Shown: positions 21,868 through 29,704 of the stretch, piece by piece
Layout of the letters: each line of letters begins with the position of its first letter
Numbering within the stretch: the stretch's first letter is position 1
Source of the DNA: Sinosporangium siamense
GTDB taxonomy: Bacteria > Actinomycetota > Actinomycetes > Streptosporangiales > Streptosporangiaceae
DNA length: 64,000 nt
Assembly: GCF_016863435.1 (NCBI RefSeq)
Contig: NZ_BOOW01000020.1
Location: 351,091 to 415,090, forward strand
Direction: 5' to 3'
Notes under the pieces: generated by a model
The model's database searches: none
What the model was told of the DNA's origin: nothing
Seen by the model: only the letters and a program-made list of their open reading frames with translations
Translations under genes and position numbers: made by a program

Positions 21868-23109
21868 ATGTGGGAGCAGATGACGGCGCACCTGGAGTGG
21901 ACCCCCGACCCTCGGGAGCTCGCCGACCTTGAGCTGCTGCTCGCCGGCGCGCTGCACCCGCTGACCGGTTTCCTCGGCCCGGCCGACGTCGACAGCGTGC
22001 ATGAGCGCGGCCGCCTGGCCGACGGCACCCCCTGGCCGGCCCCGATCACCCTGACGCTCCCCGGCGAGCACCCCGCGGCACCCGGCGACCAGGTCACGCT
22101 GCGTGACCCAGAGGGCGCGGCTCTCGCCGTGCTCACCGTGACCGAACGCGCCGGCGACGGCACCGTCGCCGGGCCCGTCGAGGCGGCGGGCAGCGCCGAA
22201 CACGGCCCCTTCGCCCGGCTGCGCACACCTCCCGCCAGGATGCGGAGCATCCTCGCCGGGCACACCGTGCTCGCCGTCACCATGCGCGGCCCCCTCGACG
22301 ACCTCACCGAGATCACCGCGACCGCCGAGGAACTCTCAGCCACCATCCTGCTCCTCCCCCTCGCCTTCGGCGAAAGCGGGCCCGCCGTCGTGCGCGCCGC
22401 GCTCGCCGCCAAGGAGAAGCTCCCCGACGGCACTCAGGTGGCCGTGGTGCCGCTCGCCCCGCGGGAGCTCTCCGTCGATCTGGAGCTGCGCGAGCACATC
22501 GCCGAGGCGTACGGCGCGGCCGAGCACATGGCCGGCCCCGAACCCGTCACCCTGCCCGGCCCGCCCCACCGGCGGGGACTCGTGGTCTTCTTCACCGGCC
22601 TTTCCGGCTCCGGCAAGTCCACGATCGCCCGCGGCCTGCGCGACGCGCTGCTGGAACGCGGCGGGCGCGCCCTCACCTACCTCGACGGCGACGTGGTGCG
22701 CCGCCTGCTGTCGGCGGGACTCACCTTCGGAAAGGCCGACCGCGACCTCAACATCCGGCGCATCGGCTTCGTGGCCGCCGAGATCGCCCGCCACGGCGGG
22801 CTCGCCGTCTGCGCGCCCATCGCGCCATATGCCGCCACCCGCGCCGAGGTGCGGCACATGGTGGAGGAGGTGGGGGCCGACTTCGTGCTTGTGCACGTCG
22901 CCACCCCCCTCGCCGAATGCGAACGGCGCGACCGCAAGGGCCTCTACGCCAAGGCCAGAGCCGGGCTGATTCCGGAGTTCACCGGCATCTCCGATCCCTA
23001 TGAGGAGCCGGACGACGCCGACCTGGTGATCGACACGACCGGCCTGCCGGTCGACAAGGCCGTCGAGCGGGTGCTCGACCTCCTCGTCGGCGGCGGGTGG
23101 ATCAGATGA
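21868..23109 (+). CDS. cysC: Adenylylsulfate (APS) kinase with degenerate ATP-sulfurylase-like N-terminal region
   Basis: A 413-residue fusion. Residues 237-413 are APS kinase: Walker A GLSGSGKST (244-252), TYLDGDVVRRLLSAGL, the NIRRIGFVAAEIARHGG helix and a C-terminal RKGLYAKARAGLIPEFTGI; it makes PAPS from APS. Residues 10-230 resemble ATP sulfurylase (HPLTGFLG, RLADGTPWPAPITL). However, the active-site motif QTRNPxHxxH is replaced by VTMRGPLDDLTE near 137-148, so both catalytic His are gone and this half is probably non-catalytic. ATP sulfurylase activity is supplied by CysDN elsewhere in the window. ATG 21880 is an alternative start. The stop overlaps the next gene (ATGA). Confidence 0.88.
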   Translation: MWEQMTAHLEWTPDPRELADLELLLAGALHPLTGFLGPADVDSVHERGRLADGTPWPAPITLTLPGEHPAAPGDQVTLRDPEGAALAVLTVTERAGDGTVAGPVEAAGSAEHGPFARLRTPPARMRSILAGHTVLAVTMRGPLDDLTEITATAEELSATILLLPLAFGESGPAVVRAALAAKEKLPDGTQVAVVPLAPRELSVDLELREHIAEAYGAAEHMAGPEPVTLPGPPHRRGLVVFFTGLSGSGKSTIARGLRDALLERGGRALTYLDGDVVRRLLSAGLTFGKADRDLNIRRIGFVAAEIARHGGLAVCAPIAPYAATRAEVRHMVEEVGADFVLVHVATPLAECERRDRKGLYAKARAGLIPEFTGISDPYEEPDDADLVIDTTGLPVDKAVERVLDLLVGGGWIR

Positions 23110-24014
23110 TCGACATCCCACTGATCATCGGATCGTTCTTCGTCGCCGTCGTCGTCGGCCTCACCGGCATGGGCGGCGGGGCGCTGATGACGCCGATGAT
23201 GATGTTGTTCTTCAACGTGCCGCCGCTCGCCGCCGTCTCCAGCGACCTCGTCGCGTCCGCCGTCATGAAGCCCGTCGGCGGCTTCGTGCACATGCGGCGC
23301 GGCACCGTCAACATGCGGCTGGTCGGCTGGTTGTGCGCGGGATCGGTGCCCACCGCCTTCTGCGGGGTGTTCGTGGCCCGCGCCTTCGGCGACGGCGCCC
23401 AGGTGCAGCAGGCGGTCAAGACCGCACTCGGGATCGCACTCCTCCTCGCCGTCATCGGCCTTGTGACCAAGGCGTGGATGACCTTGCGGGAAGAAGGGCG
23501 GGTGACCGGGGCCGAGGTGAGCGACATCACCGTGCGCCCGATTCCGACTGTACTGGTCGGTATGGTCGGGGGCCTGGTGGTGGGCATCTCCTCGGTGGGC
23601 TCGGGCTCACTCATCATCGTGGCTCTCCTCGCCCTCTATCCCATGCTCAAGGCCAACCAACTCGTCGGCACCGACCTTGTCCAAGCCGTGCCGCTCGTCA
23701 GCTCGGCCGCGATCGGCCACCTCCTCTTCGGGGACTTCCACCTCGACGTCACGGCGTCTCTGCTCATCGGGTCCATTCCCGGGGTCTATCTGGGGGCTCG
23801 TGTCTCGGCGTGGGCTCCCGCGGGGGCCATCCGGGCCATGCTGGCGGTTGTGTTGCTCGCCTCAGCGCTCAAGCTCCTTGGCGTCGGCAACGCGGCCACC
23901 TTGTGGATCCTCGCCGCCACCGTCGCGACCGCCGCGATCGCCTGGCCGCCGGTCCGCAAGCGCGCCCGCTCGCGCCAGGCCGACCCCACACCGGAGCTCG
24001 ACCCCGCACCGTGA
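23106..24014 (+). CDS. TauE/SafE family sulfite exporter / anion permease
   Basis: A 302-residue integral membrane protein with about eight transmembrane helices. The two repeated glycine-rich motifs of the family are visible: VVVGLTGMGGGALMTPMM near residue 15 and VVGISSVGSGSLIIVALL near 160, each followed by an amphipathic stretch (SSDLVASAVMKP, GTDLVQAVPLVSSA). Members move sulfite, sulfonates or sulfate-related anions. ATG 23106 overlaps the cysC stop (ATGA), so the two are translationally coupled. The permease therefore probably supplies sulfate or removes sulfur anions for the PAPS pathway; direction of transport is inference. Confidence 0.85.
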   Translation: MIDIPLIIGSFFVAVVVGLTGMGGGALMTPMMMLFFNVPPLAAVSSDLVASAVMKPVGGFVHMRRGTVNMRLVGWLCAGSVPTAFCGVFVARAFGDGAQVQQAVKTALGIALLLAVIGLVTKAWMTLREEGRVTGAEVSDITVRPIPTVLVGMVGGLVVGISSVGSGSLIIVALLALYPMLKANQLVGTDLVQAVPLVSSAAIGHLLFGDFHLDVTASLLIGSIPGVYLGARVSAWAPAGAIRAMLAVVLLASALKLLGVGNAATLWILAATVATAAIAWPPVRKRARSRQADPTPELDPAP

Positions 24015-24052
24015 GGGACCTTGGGTCGCGGTCTTTGAGGCCGGGCTCGGCT

Positions 24053-24070
24053 GTGCGGGCTTTGCCGCAC
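24053..24070. terminator. Small hairpin between convergent genes
   Basis: A 6-bp stem GTGCGG/CCGCAC with loop GCTTTG lies 38 bases after the permease gene and 56 bases before the end of the convergent GH26-like gene. Weak terminator candidate. Confidence 0.3.
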
Positions 24071-24126
24071 CCGCCTTCGGAACACCCGTGGCACCGACTA
24101 CGGCGGAAGCCTGCGTAACCCGGACA

Positions 24127-25299
24127 TCAGCTCAGGCGCCGGGTCGGGGACGGGGTTGGGGAGGGCAGCGAGGTGAGGGCGAAGTATGGATCGCGGGCCA
24201 GGTCGCTGAAGGCCCGGCCGCCGCGGCGGGTGGTGTCGAAGCGGGTGTCGCCGCGGGGAGCGCGCCGGGAGTCGAAGTAGATGAGCGCCTTGAGCTGGGG
24301 ATAGTGGCGAATCTGGGCGCGGACCGACGAGTAGAAGCGCTCCTTGAGTGCGGGGCTGCCGTGGCGCTCGAAGACGCCCCACTCGGCGATCATGATCGGC
24401 TTTCCGGGGAAGCGCCACTGCATCCAGCGGTAGAAGCCCGGCCAGTTGGGCAGGTTAGTGTGCTTTCTGTTGATCAGCCCGTCGAAGTCACGCACACGCT
24501 TGTCGACATAGGGGTCGATGGCCACCCAGTCGACGACGTCGTCTCCGGGGTAGAGGCGTTCGAACCACGGCTTGGCCGCCCAGGTGGGGGTGCCCATGTA
24601 GGTCATCACGGTCACCGCGCTCTTCACCCCGGCCTGGCGGAGGCGCATCACCACATGGCGGTACATCGCGGCGTAGTCCTCGGCGGTTTTGCCCGAGCCG
24701 GGCCTTGCGGCGACGTCGCTCTCGGGCTCGTGGTGGATGGTGAGGAAGAAACGCTCCGGAAAGGTGCGGCGCAGGTGCGCGGCCAGCCGGTCGATGCGGC
24801 GATCTATCGCGCCGGCGGCGATGTCGGCCCAGGTGTGGCGGAGTGACGGCTTCCAGTTGACGAAAAGGAGGCGAGGGCGCACCGGATCACGGGCAAGCGC
24901 GATCTCCTCGGCGGTGGGGAACAACTCCGGCCCGTGGTGGTAAAGGTGCACGATGTCGGCCCGGCGCTGCATGCGGCGCTCGGCTCTGGCAAGGGCCGCA
25001 CGGGGCCCGCGATCGGCGGAGATCTCCGGAGCGATGCCCCACCAGGCTCCGCATGAGGGGATGAGCCTGGCGGTGACCTGGCAACCCGGCGTCGCCGCGG
25101 GCGACCGCACAATCCGGGAGGGGGTGGACGGGGACGCGGCCGACGGCGGCATGGCAGCCTCGCCGCCTCCGCCGCAACCGCCGAGCACAACGGCTCCGAG
25201 AACACCGAGCGCGGCGACCTGCCGGGATTGTTTGAGGGATTTGGCGGTTGTCGGTCGCCGGGGCGTCGGGCGTGATGTCGGCCGTGAGGCTTTAGTCAC
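24127..25299 (-). CDS. Glycoside hydrolase family 26-like lipoprotein (mannanase type)
   Basis: A 390-residue extracellular lipoprotein: a basic N-region, a hydrophobic stretch and the lipobox VLGGC (Cys42). The mature domain looks like a (beta/alpha)8 glycosidase of clan GH-A. LTIHHEPES places an acid/base Glu near 191, and MIAEWGVF a nucleophile Glu near 306. VDWVAIDPYVD and Trp-rich segments are typical of beta-mannanase-like enzymes. It could trim or degrade the polysaccharide made by the neighbouring locus, or feed on external glycans. The start is uncertain: the frame runs to an ATG at 25350, but codons there look non-coding, so GTG 25299 is preferred. Confidence 0.72.
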   Translation of the reverse strand: MTKASRPTSRPTPRRPTTAKSLKQSRQVAALGVLGAVVLGGCGGGGEAAMPPSAASPSTPSRIVRSPAATPGCQVTARLIPSCGAWWGIAPEISADRGPRAALARAERRMQRRADIVHLYHHGPELFPTAEEIALARDPVRPRLLFVNWKPSLRHTWADIAAGAIDRRIDRLAAHLRRTFPERFFLTIHHEPESDVAARPGSGKTAEDYAAMYRHVVMRLRQAGVKSAVTVMTYMGTPTWAAKPWFERLYPGDDVVDWVAIDPYVDKRVRDFDGLINRKHTNLPNWPGFYRWMQWRFPGKPIMIAEWGVFERHGSPALKERFYSSVRAQIRHYPQLKALIYFDSRRAPRGDTRFDTTRRGGRAFSDLARDPYFALTSLPSPTPSPTRRLS

Positions 25300-26296
25300 G
25301 GATGAATGAATAGATGTTGATATTATTGATTTCCACCCCGATGGAAACATCCGCCCCAGCTCCCCTCAGCTGCGTTGCGCGCTTTCTCGACGTCCTACCA
25401 TGCCACCAGCGGACGGTCCCGCGTCACCGACTTCGGGGTCACCTTCTCTTGGAATTCATCTTGCCGTTGTGCGGGCAGGCCGGATCTCCTAACCGTTTAA
25501 AGGTGGCGATGACGGCGAAAGTTCCCCCGGAGAGCACATATCGGAATCAGTTATTGTTGGGTTGTTCCGCACCCCCGATCGGCTCATTCTACGAGTGCAG
25601 ATCCATCGACGCCGACTGATTTTCCTCCAGGCCGCAGGGCCGGTATTCTTGGCGCACCCGCGGCGCCCCGCGAGAACACCTCCGATAATTATATGAACGG
25701 TGCCCTCAATTCGGATAACCGTCCATTCCCTCACCCGCGATCCCCGCGCCCGCGCCCGTCACGGAGAAGCACTCCCCAGCTCACGGGGCAGGGACGACGG
25801 CCTGCGGTGACCGCTGTCCGTCCCACGTCCCCGACCACGGAACCTTGCACAAGTCGGCTATGCCGTACGCGTCTGGATGAGTGCGGAGGTATCTCCATGC
25901 CCTGGAGATCTGCGTGCACACGTGGATATCTCACACGGAAAACCGCTTTATCGCTGACTCCTGCATAAAATCCAGCTATTTACCCCGAGAGTAGAACACT
26001 CTTGCCGTGATTTCGCTCCACAATAGACCCAAGTCGCAGACGACTATCGGCCCGGGCCTTATAGTTGAGCCATCCCACAACGTAAGGCATGGCGCTTGAA
26101 TGTGCCCCTCGCCCGATCGGCCGAGAGGGATCAAGCGCAATCCACCCCTACCGGGACAACCAATATGGGATTACCTGTGTCCTCGCACTGATCTCCGACT
26201 TGCCTTATAAATTGAGCCGCAATGGCCCGGCCCACCTCCACCTGACCTTGTTCGCCCCTCTCATGGCGTGATTTCGCAGCGCGAGGATAGATACGC
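25300..26296. other. AT-richer intergenic region of about 1 kb before the polysaccharide genes
   Basis: I see no supported gene. Base composition is clearly less GC-rich than the flanks. Two copies of a similar element, TTATAGTTGAGCC (26059-26071) and TTATAAATTGAGCC (26205-26218), lie in front of the kinase-like gene. A related TATAGTTAACGAGCC occurs at 29627-29641 before the Wzz-like gene. The region probably holds promoters and regulatory sites for the divergent GH26-like and polysaccharide genes. A foreign or relic origin cannot be excluded. Confidence 0.45.
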
Positions 26297-27220
26297 ATGA
26301 ACGACGCACATAGCCGCCTTTCCTATCTTTCACAGACGCTCGACCTGCTTTTCCCGGAGCCGGGCCCCAACCACCCGCACACGCTCCTGCCTCATTCCTC
26401 GGTCCCCCGGCGGCTTGTGCCCCGCCGCTGGTGGCACCTGCCGTTCGGCAGGCCGACCGGCATTCCGGTCGGGGACGACACGATCGCGAGCCATCTCGCG
26501 GAGGTGCTCGGCACATCGGTGCGCATCGATTTCCACGTGCGGTCGGCGCGGCGGGCCAACCGCAAGCCTGTCCTTGAGGTCTACGACGGGCATGGCAGCC
26601 GCATCGCCTTCGTCAAGATCGGCGACACGGCCCTGACGGCGGAGCTTGTGCGCGCCGAGGCCACCACCCTGCACATGCTGAGTTACGCCACGCTCTCCGC
26701 CGTGACGGTCCCCTCAGTGCTCTACCACGGCACCTGGCGCGGCCTTGAGGTGCTCGCCCTGTCCCCTCTCCCCGTCCGCAGGTTCCGTTCCCGGCCGGGC
26801 ACAGCCCTGCGTGTGCGCGCCGTCAAGGAGATCGCGGAGGTCGGGCGACTTCGTGGTGCGGGCTGGTCATGGCACGGCGACTTCTCCCCGTGGAACTTCG
26901 CGGCGGGCCCGGACGGGCGGCTGCTCGTCTGGGATTGGGAACGTTTCGACACCGACGTGCCGCTCGGCGTCGACGAGCTGCATCACTTCTTCCAGCGTGC
27001 CCTCCAGCGCATGCCTCCCCAGGTGGCGGCCGAGTCCGTGCTGGTTCAGGCGGTGCGCGTGCTCGCGCCATACGACGTGACCGCCTCCGAGGCCAGGAAC
27101 ACCGCCCTGCACTACCTCATCACCCTTGCCCGGCGGCACGCCGACGAAGGTTACGAGCCGCTTGGACCGCCGCAAAGCTGGCTCACCCCGCTCGTGGACC
27201 GGCAGGAGGGCTATCTGTGA
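26297..27220 (+). CDS. Kinase-fold phosphotransferase-like protein
   Basis: A 307-residue protein with the aminoglycoside/choline-kinase type fold. A candidate Lys107 lies in AFVKIGD, the catalytic loop is HGDFSPWN (193-200), and the metal-binding Asp is in VWDWERF (213), replacing the DFG of other kinases. Similar proteins are found in capsule and exopolysaccharide clusters; the acceptor (sugar, lipid carrier or small molecule) is unknown. It begins the plus-strand series and its stop overlaps the sulfotransferase start (GTGA), so translation is coupled. A GAGG site lies about ten bases before ATG 26297. Confidence 0.7.
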   Translation: MNDAHSRLSYLSQTLDLLFPEPGPNHPHTLLPHSSVPRRLVPRRWWHLPFGRPTGIPVGDDTIASHLAEVLGTSVRIDFHVRSARRANRKPVLEVYDGHGSRIAFVKIGDTALTAELVRAEATTLHMLSYATLSAVTVPSVLYHGTWRGLEVLALSPLPVRRFRSRPGTALRVRAVKEIAEVGRLRGAGWSWHGDFSPWNFAAGPDGRLLVWDWERFDTDVPLGVDELHHFFQRALQRMPPQVAAESVLVQAVRVLAPYDVTASEARNTALHYLITLARRHADEGYEPLGPPQSWLTPLVDRQEGYL

Positions 27221-28074
27221 GATCTCTGAAGCGTTCGCTGCACGCCGTCTCACTTGCCGTGGGACGGCTCACCTCCGGTCAGCGGATGTTGCCGTCATTC
27301 GTGATCGCCGGTGCTCAGCGGTGCGGCACCACCTCCCTCTATCGGGCTCTGGCGCAACATCCGCTGATCCTCAAACCCGTCTTACACAAAGGCGTGCACT
27401 ACTTCGACATGCACTACGACAAGGGGTTGAGCTGGTATCGCGCGCATTTCCCGCTGACGACCACGGCAGCCAGACTTCAGCGGAGATACGGCATACGCCC
27501 GCAGGCGTTTGAGTCCTCGCCCTACTACCTCTTCCACCCACTGGCCGCCGACCGCATCGCCTGGGAGGTGCCGGGGGTCAAGATGCTCGTCCTCGTCCGG
27601 GACCCGGTCGAACGCGCACAATCGGCCCACGCGCACGAGCTGGCGAGGGGCTTCGAGACCGAGCCGTCCTTCGAGCGCGCGGTGGCGCTGGAGCCCAAGC
27701 GGCTCGCCGGCACGACGGAGCACCTCCGCGCCTCGCCCCACTCCAGCAGCCACTCCCACCGGCACCACGCCTACCTTGCGCGCGGGTGCTACGCGCAGCA
27801 GCTGGCGCGGCTTGAGCCCTTGATCGGCCGCGACCGCGTGCTGGTCATCGACAGCCATCGGTTCTTCGCCGACCCCGAGTCCACCTACGACAGGGTGCTC
27901 GCCTTCCTCGGACTCCCCCATTTCGGATGCCCACCGGTGTTCGCCCGGCATAACGCACGACCGAGACGTGCGGAGTTGCCCGCTTCCCTGCGTGACTCTC
28001 TCTACGAGCATTTCGAGCAGTGGGATGCACAGCTCACCCCATGGCTGGGGGCGCCCCCTTCGTGGCGCGGATGA
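27217..28074 (+). CDS. Sulfotransferase (heparan-sulfate-sulfotransferase-like)
   Basis: A 285-residue PAPS-dependent sulfotransferase. The 5'-phosphosulfate loop is AGAQRCGTTSLYRAL (31-45). The 3'-phosphate binding motif is LVRDPVERAQSAH with Arg128 and Ser136. The HYFDMHYDKGLSWYRAHFP segment resembles heparan/heparin sulfotransferases, so a glycan acceptor is likely. GTG 27217 overlaps the upstream stop and has AGGAGG six bases before it. Its own stop overlaps the flippase ATG (ATGA). It carries a TTA codon at 27382. Coupling with a kinase and a flippase suggests that the lipid-linked unit is sulfated before export, which is inference. Confidence 0.87.
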   Translation: MRSLKRSLHAVSLAVGRLTSGQRMLPSFVIAGAQRCGTTSLYRALAQHPLILKPVLHKGVHYFDMHYDKGLSWYRAHFPLTTTAARLQRRYGIRPQAFESSPYYLFHPLAADRIAWEVPGVKMLVLVRDPVERAQSAHAHELARGFETEPSFERAVALEPKRLAGTTEHLRASPHSSSHSHRHHAYLARGCYAQQLARLEPLIGRDRVLVIDSHRFFADPESTYDRVLAFLGLPHFGCPPVFARHNARPRRAELPASLRDSLYEHFEQWDAQLTPWLGAPPSWRG

Positions 28075-29480
28075 GATGGTCGCCGCGACTATACGGCAAC
28101 CGCCAGATCGACCCCGGTGCCCCGGAGCGAGGCGGGTTGACGCTCGCCGGCGCGGCAGGGTTGCTGGGGGCGGGTGCGAATGGGCTCGCGCAGTTCGTGA
28201 TGGTCGTGGTGACGACCCGCGGCTTCAGCCCGGCGGAGGCCGGGAAATATTTCACCGCTGTGGCGATCACCCTCACGGTGGCCGAGATCCTCAAACTGGA
28301 CGCGGGCCCTGGGGTGGTGCATTTCCTGGCCATACGGTCGACGGGGGTGCCGCGTCAATCGGGTGCACCGTCCGGGGAAGCGCTCGGCGCTGACGTGCTC
28401 ACGCCGGCCGACTCCGTGCCGGGCAACCAGGTCGGCACTGCCTGTCGAGCGACTTATCCGGCACCCCACCTACAAGCGGCGCATCTGCAGGCAGCTCTGC
28501 TCCCGCCGTTGGTGTTGTCCTGCTGTGTCACTGTGCCGTTGACCTTGGCGGTCGTCCATGCGGCGCCGCACTTCACGATCTTCGCACTTGTCCTTCCGTT
28601 CGTCGTGTGTGCCGACATTCTGGTCGCCGCCACCAGAGGGTGGGGGACGACGGGCGCGACAGTGCTGCTCGAGGGCCTGGCCCTGCCCTTCGGTCAGGTG
28701 GCCCTGGCGTCTATGGCCGCGGCGAACGGCCAGGCGGCGTGGCTCCCGGCCGCCTGGGCTGTGCCGTACGTCGTTGTGGCTCTGGCAGGGGTGGTGCTTG
28801 TCAGGCGCAAATCCGGATTCGTTGGAGTCCGGCGCGAGCTACGACGGCAGGCCATGCGTGAGATGTGGCGGCACACAGGGCCACGCGCGGTGGCGAACGC
28901 GGCTCAGGCGATCTTCCAGCGCGTCGACATCACGATCGTGGCGGCATTGGCGGGGCCGGTGGAGGCGGCGATCTATACGGCGGCGACACGCTTCAAGGTC
29001 GTGGGACAACTCGCGGGACGCGGGCTGGCGCAGGCCGCTCAGCCGAGGCTCGCACGTGCACTCGCGGGCGGCGACCTGCCAGAAGCACGGGCGATCTATC
29101 AGAGGTGCACCCGATGGCTCGTGTTGCTGACCTGGCCGATCTGGCTGGGATATGCGGCTTTCGCTCCGCATATGCTTCGCCTATTCGGGCCGGATTACAC
29201 AATGGGGACATCTGTCGCCTATGTACTCGCCATCACGATGATGCTGGCCACCGCCTGTGGCATGGCGGATATCGTGCTGATATCCGCAGGGCATACCACC
29301 TCAAGCATGGTCAATCTTCTTCTTGCCCTCGCCACAACGGTCATGCTGGACCTTTTACTTGTCCCAACCCACCATGCCCTCGGCGCCGCACTTGGCTGGG
29401 CGGGCGGGATGCTGGTGAAGAACGTGCTGCCGCTGCTCCACATCCGCCGCCTGTACGGCATACGCCCCGGGCGGGACTGA
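28071..29480 (+). CDS. Wzx-like polysaccharide flippase (MOP superfamily)
   Basis: A 469-residue membrane protein with about 12 hydrophobic segments and features of oligosaccharide-lipid flippases. These include the glycine-rich first helix (LTLAGAAGLLGAGANGLAQFVMVVVTTRGF), the helix with VDITIVAALAGPVEAAIYTAATRFK, and the LFGPDYTMGTSVAYVLA segment. A loop of about 50 residues near 90-140 (PRQSGAPSGEALGAD...) is longer than usual. ATG 28071 overlaps the sulfotransferase stop (ATGA). A TTA codon occurs at 29355. It would turn lipid-linked repeat units to the outer face of the membrane. Confidence 0.82.
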   Translation: MRWSPRLYGNRQIDPGAPERGGLTLAGAAGLLGAGANGLAQFVMVVVTTRGFSPAEAGKYFTAVAITLTVAEILKLDAGPGVVHFLAIRSTGVPRQSGAPSGEALGADVLTPADSVPGNQVGTACRATYPAPHLQAAHLQAALLPPLVLSCCVTVPLTLAVVHAAPHFTIFALVLPFVVCADILVAATRGWGTTGATVLLEGLALPFGQVALASMAAANGQAAWLPAAWAVPYVVVALAGVVLVRRKSGFVGVRRELRRQAMREMWRHTGPRAVANAAQAIFQRVDITIVAALAGPVEAAIYTAATRFKVVGQLAGRGLAQAAQPRLARALAGGDLPEARAIYQRCTRWLVLLTWPIWLGYAAFAPHMLRLFGPDYTMGTSVAYVLAITMMLATACGMADIVLISAGHTTSSMVNLLLALATTVMLDLLLVPTHHALGAALGWAGGMLVKNVLPLLHIRRLYGIRPGRD

Positions 29481-29704
29481 AGGTTCCACAATCACAGATC
29501 GGAAATATCGCCGCCTACATATAATCCATGGACAAGCATGCACTTAATCGGTTTTATGGATTTCTCTGAGACTGACTAATACGATAGAAGTTTCCGTTAG
29601 TCCCAGCCCACATCAGGAAAGGGTCATATAGTTAACGAGCCCGCAAAGTAAAGCGTCGTACTGGAGAGTCCAGCGCTCGCCCGGCCGAGAGGGATTTCAC
29701 CTTC

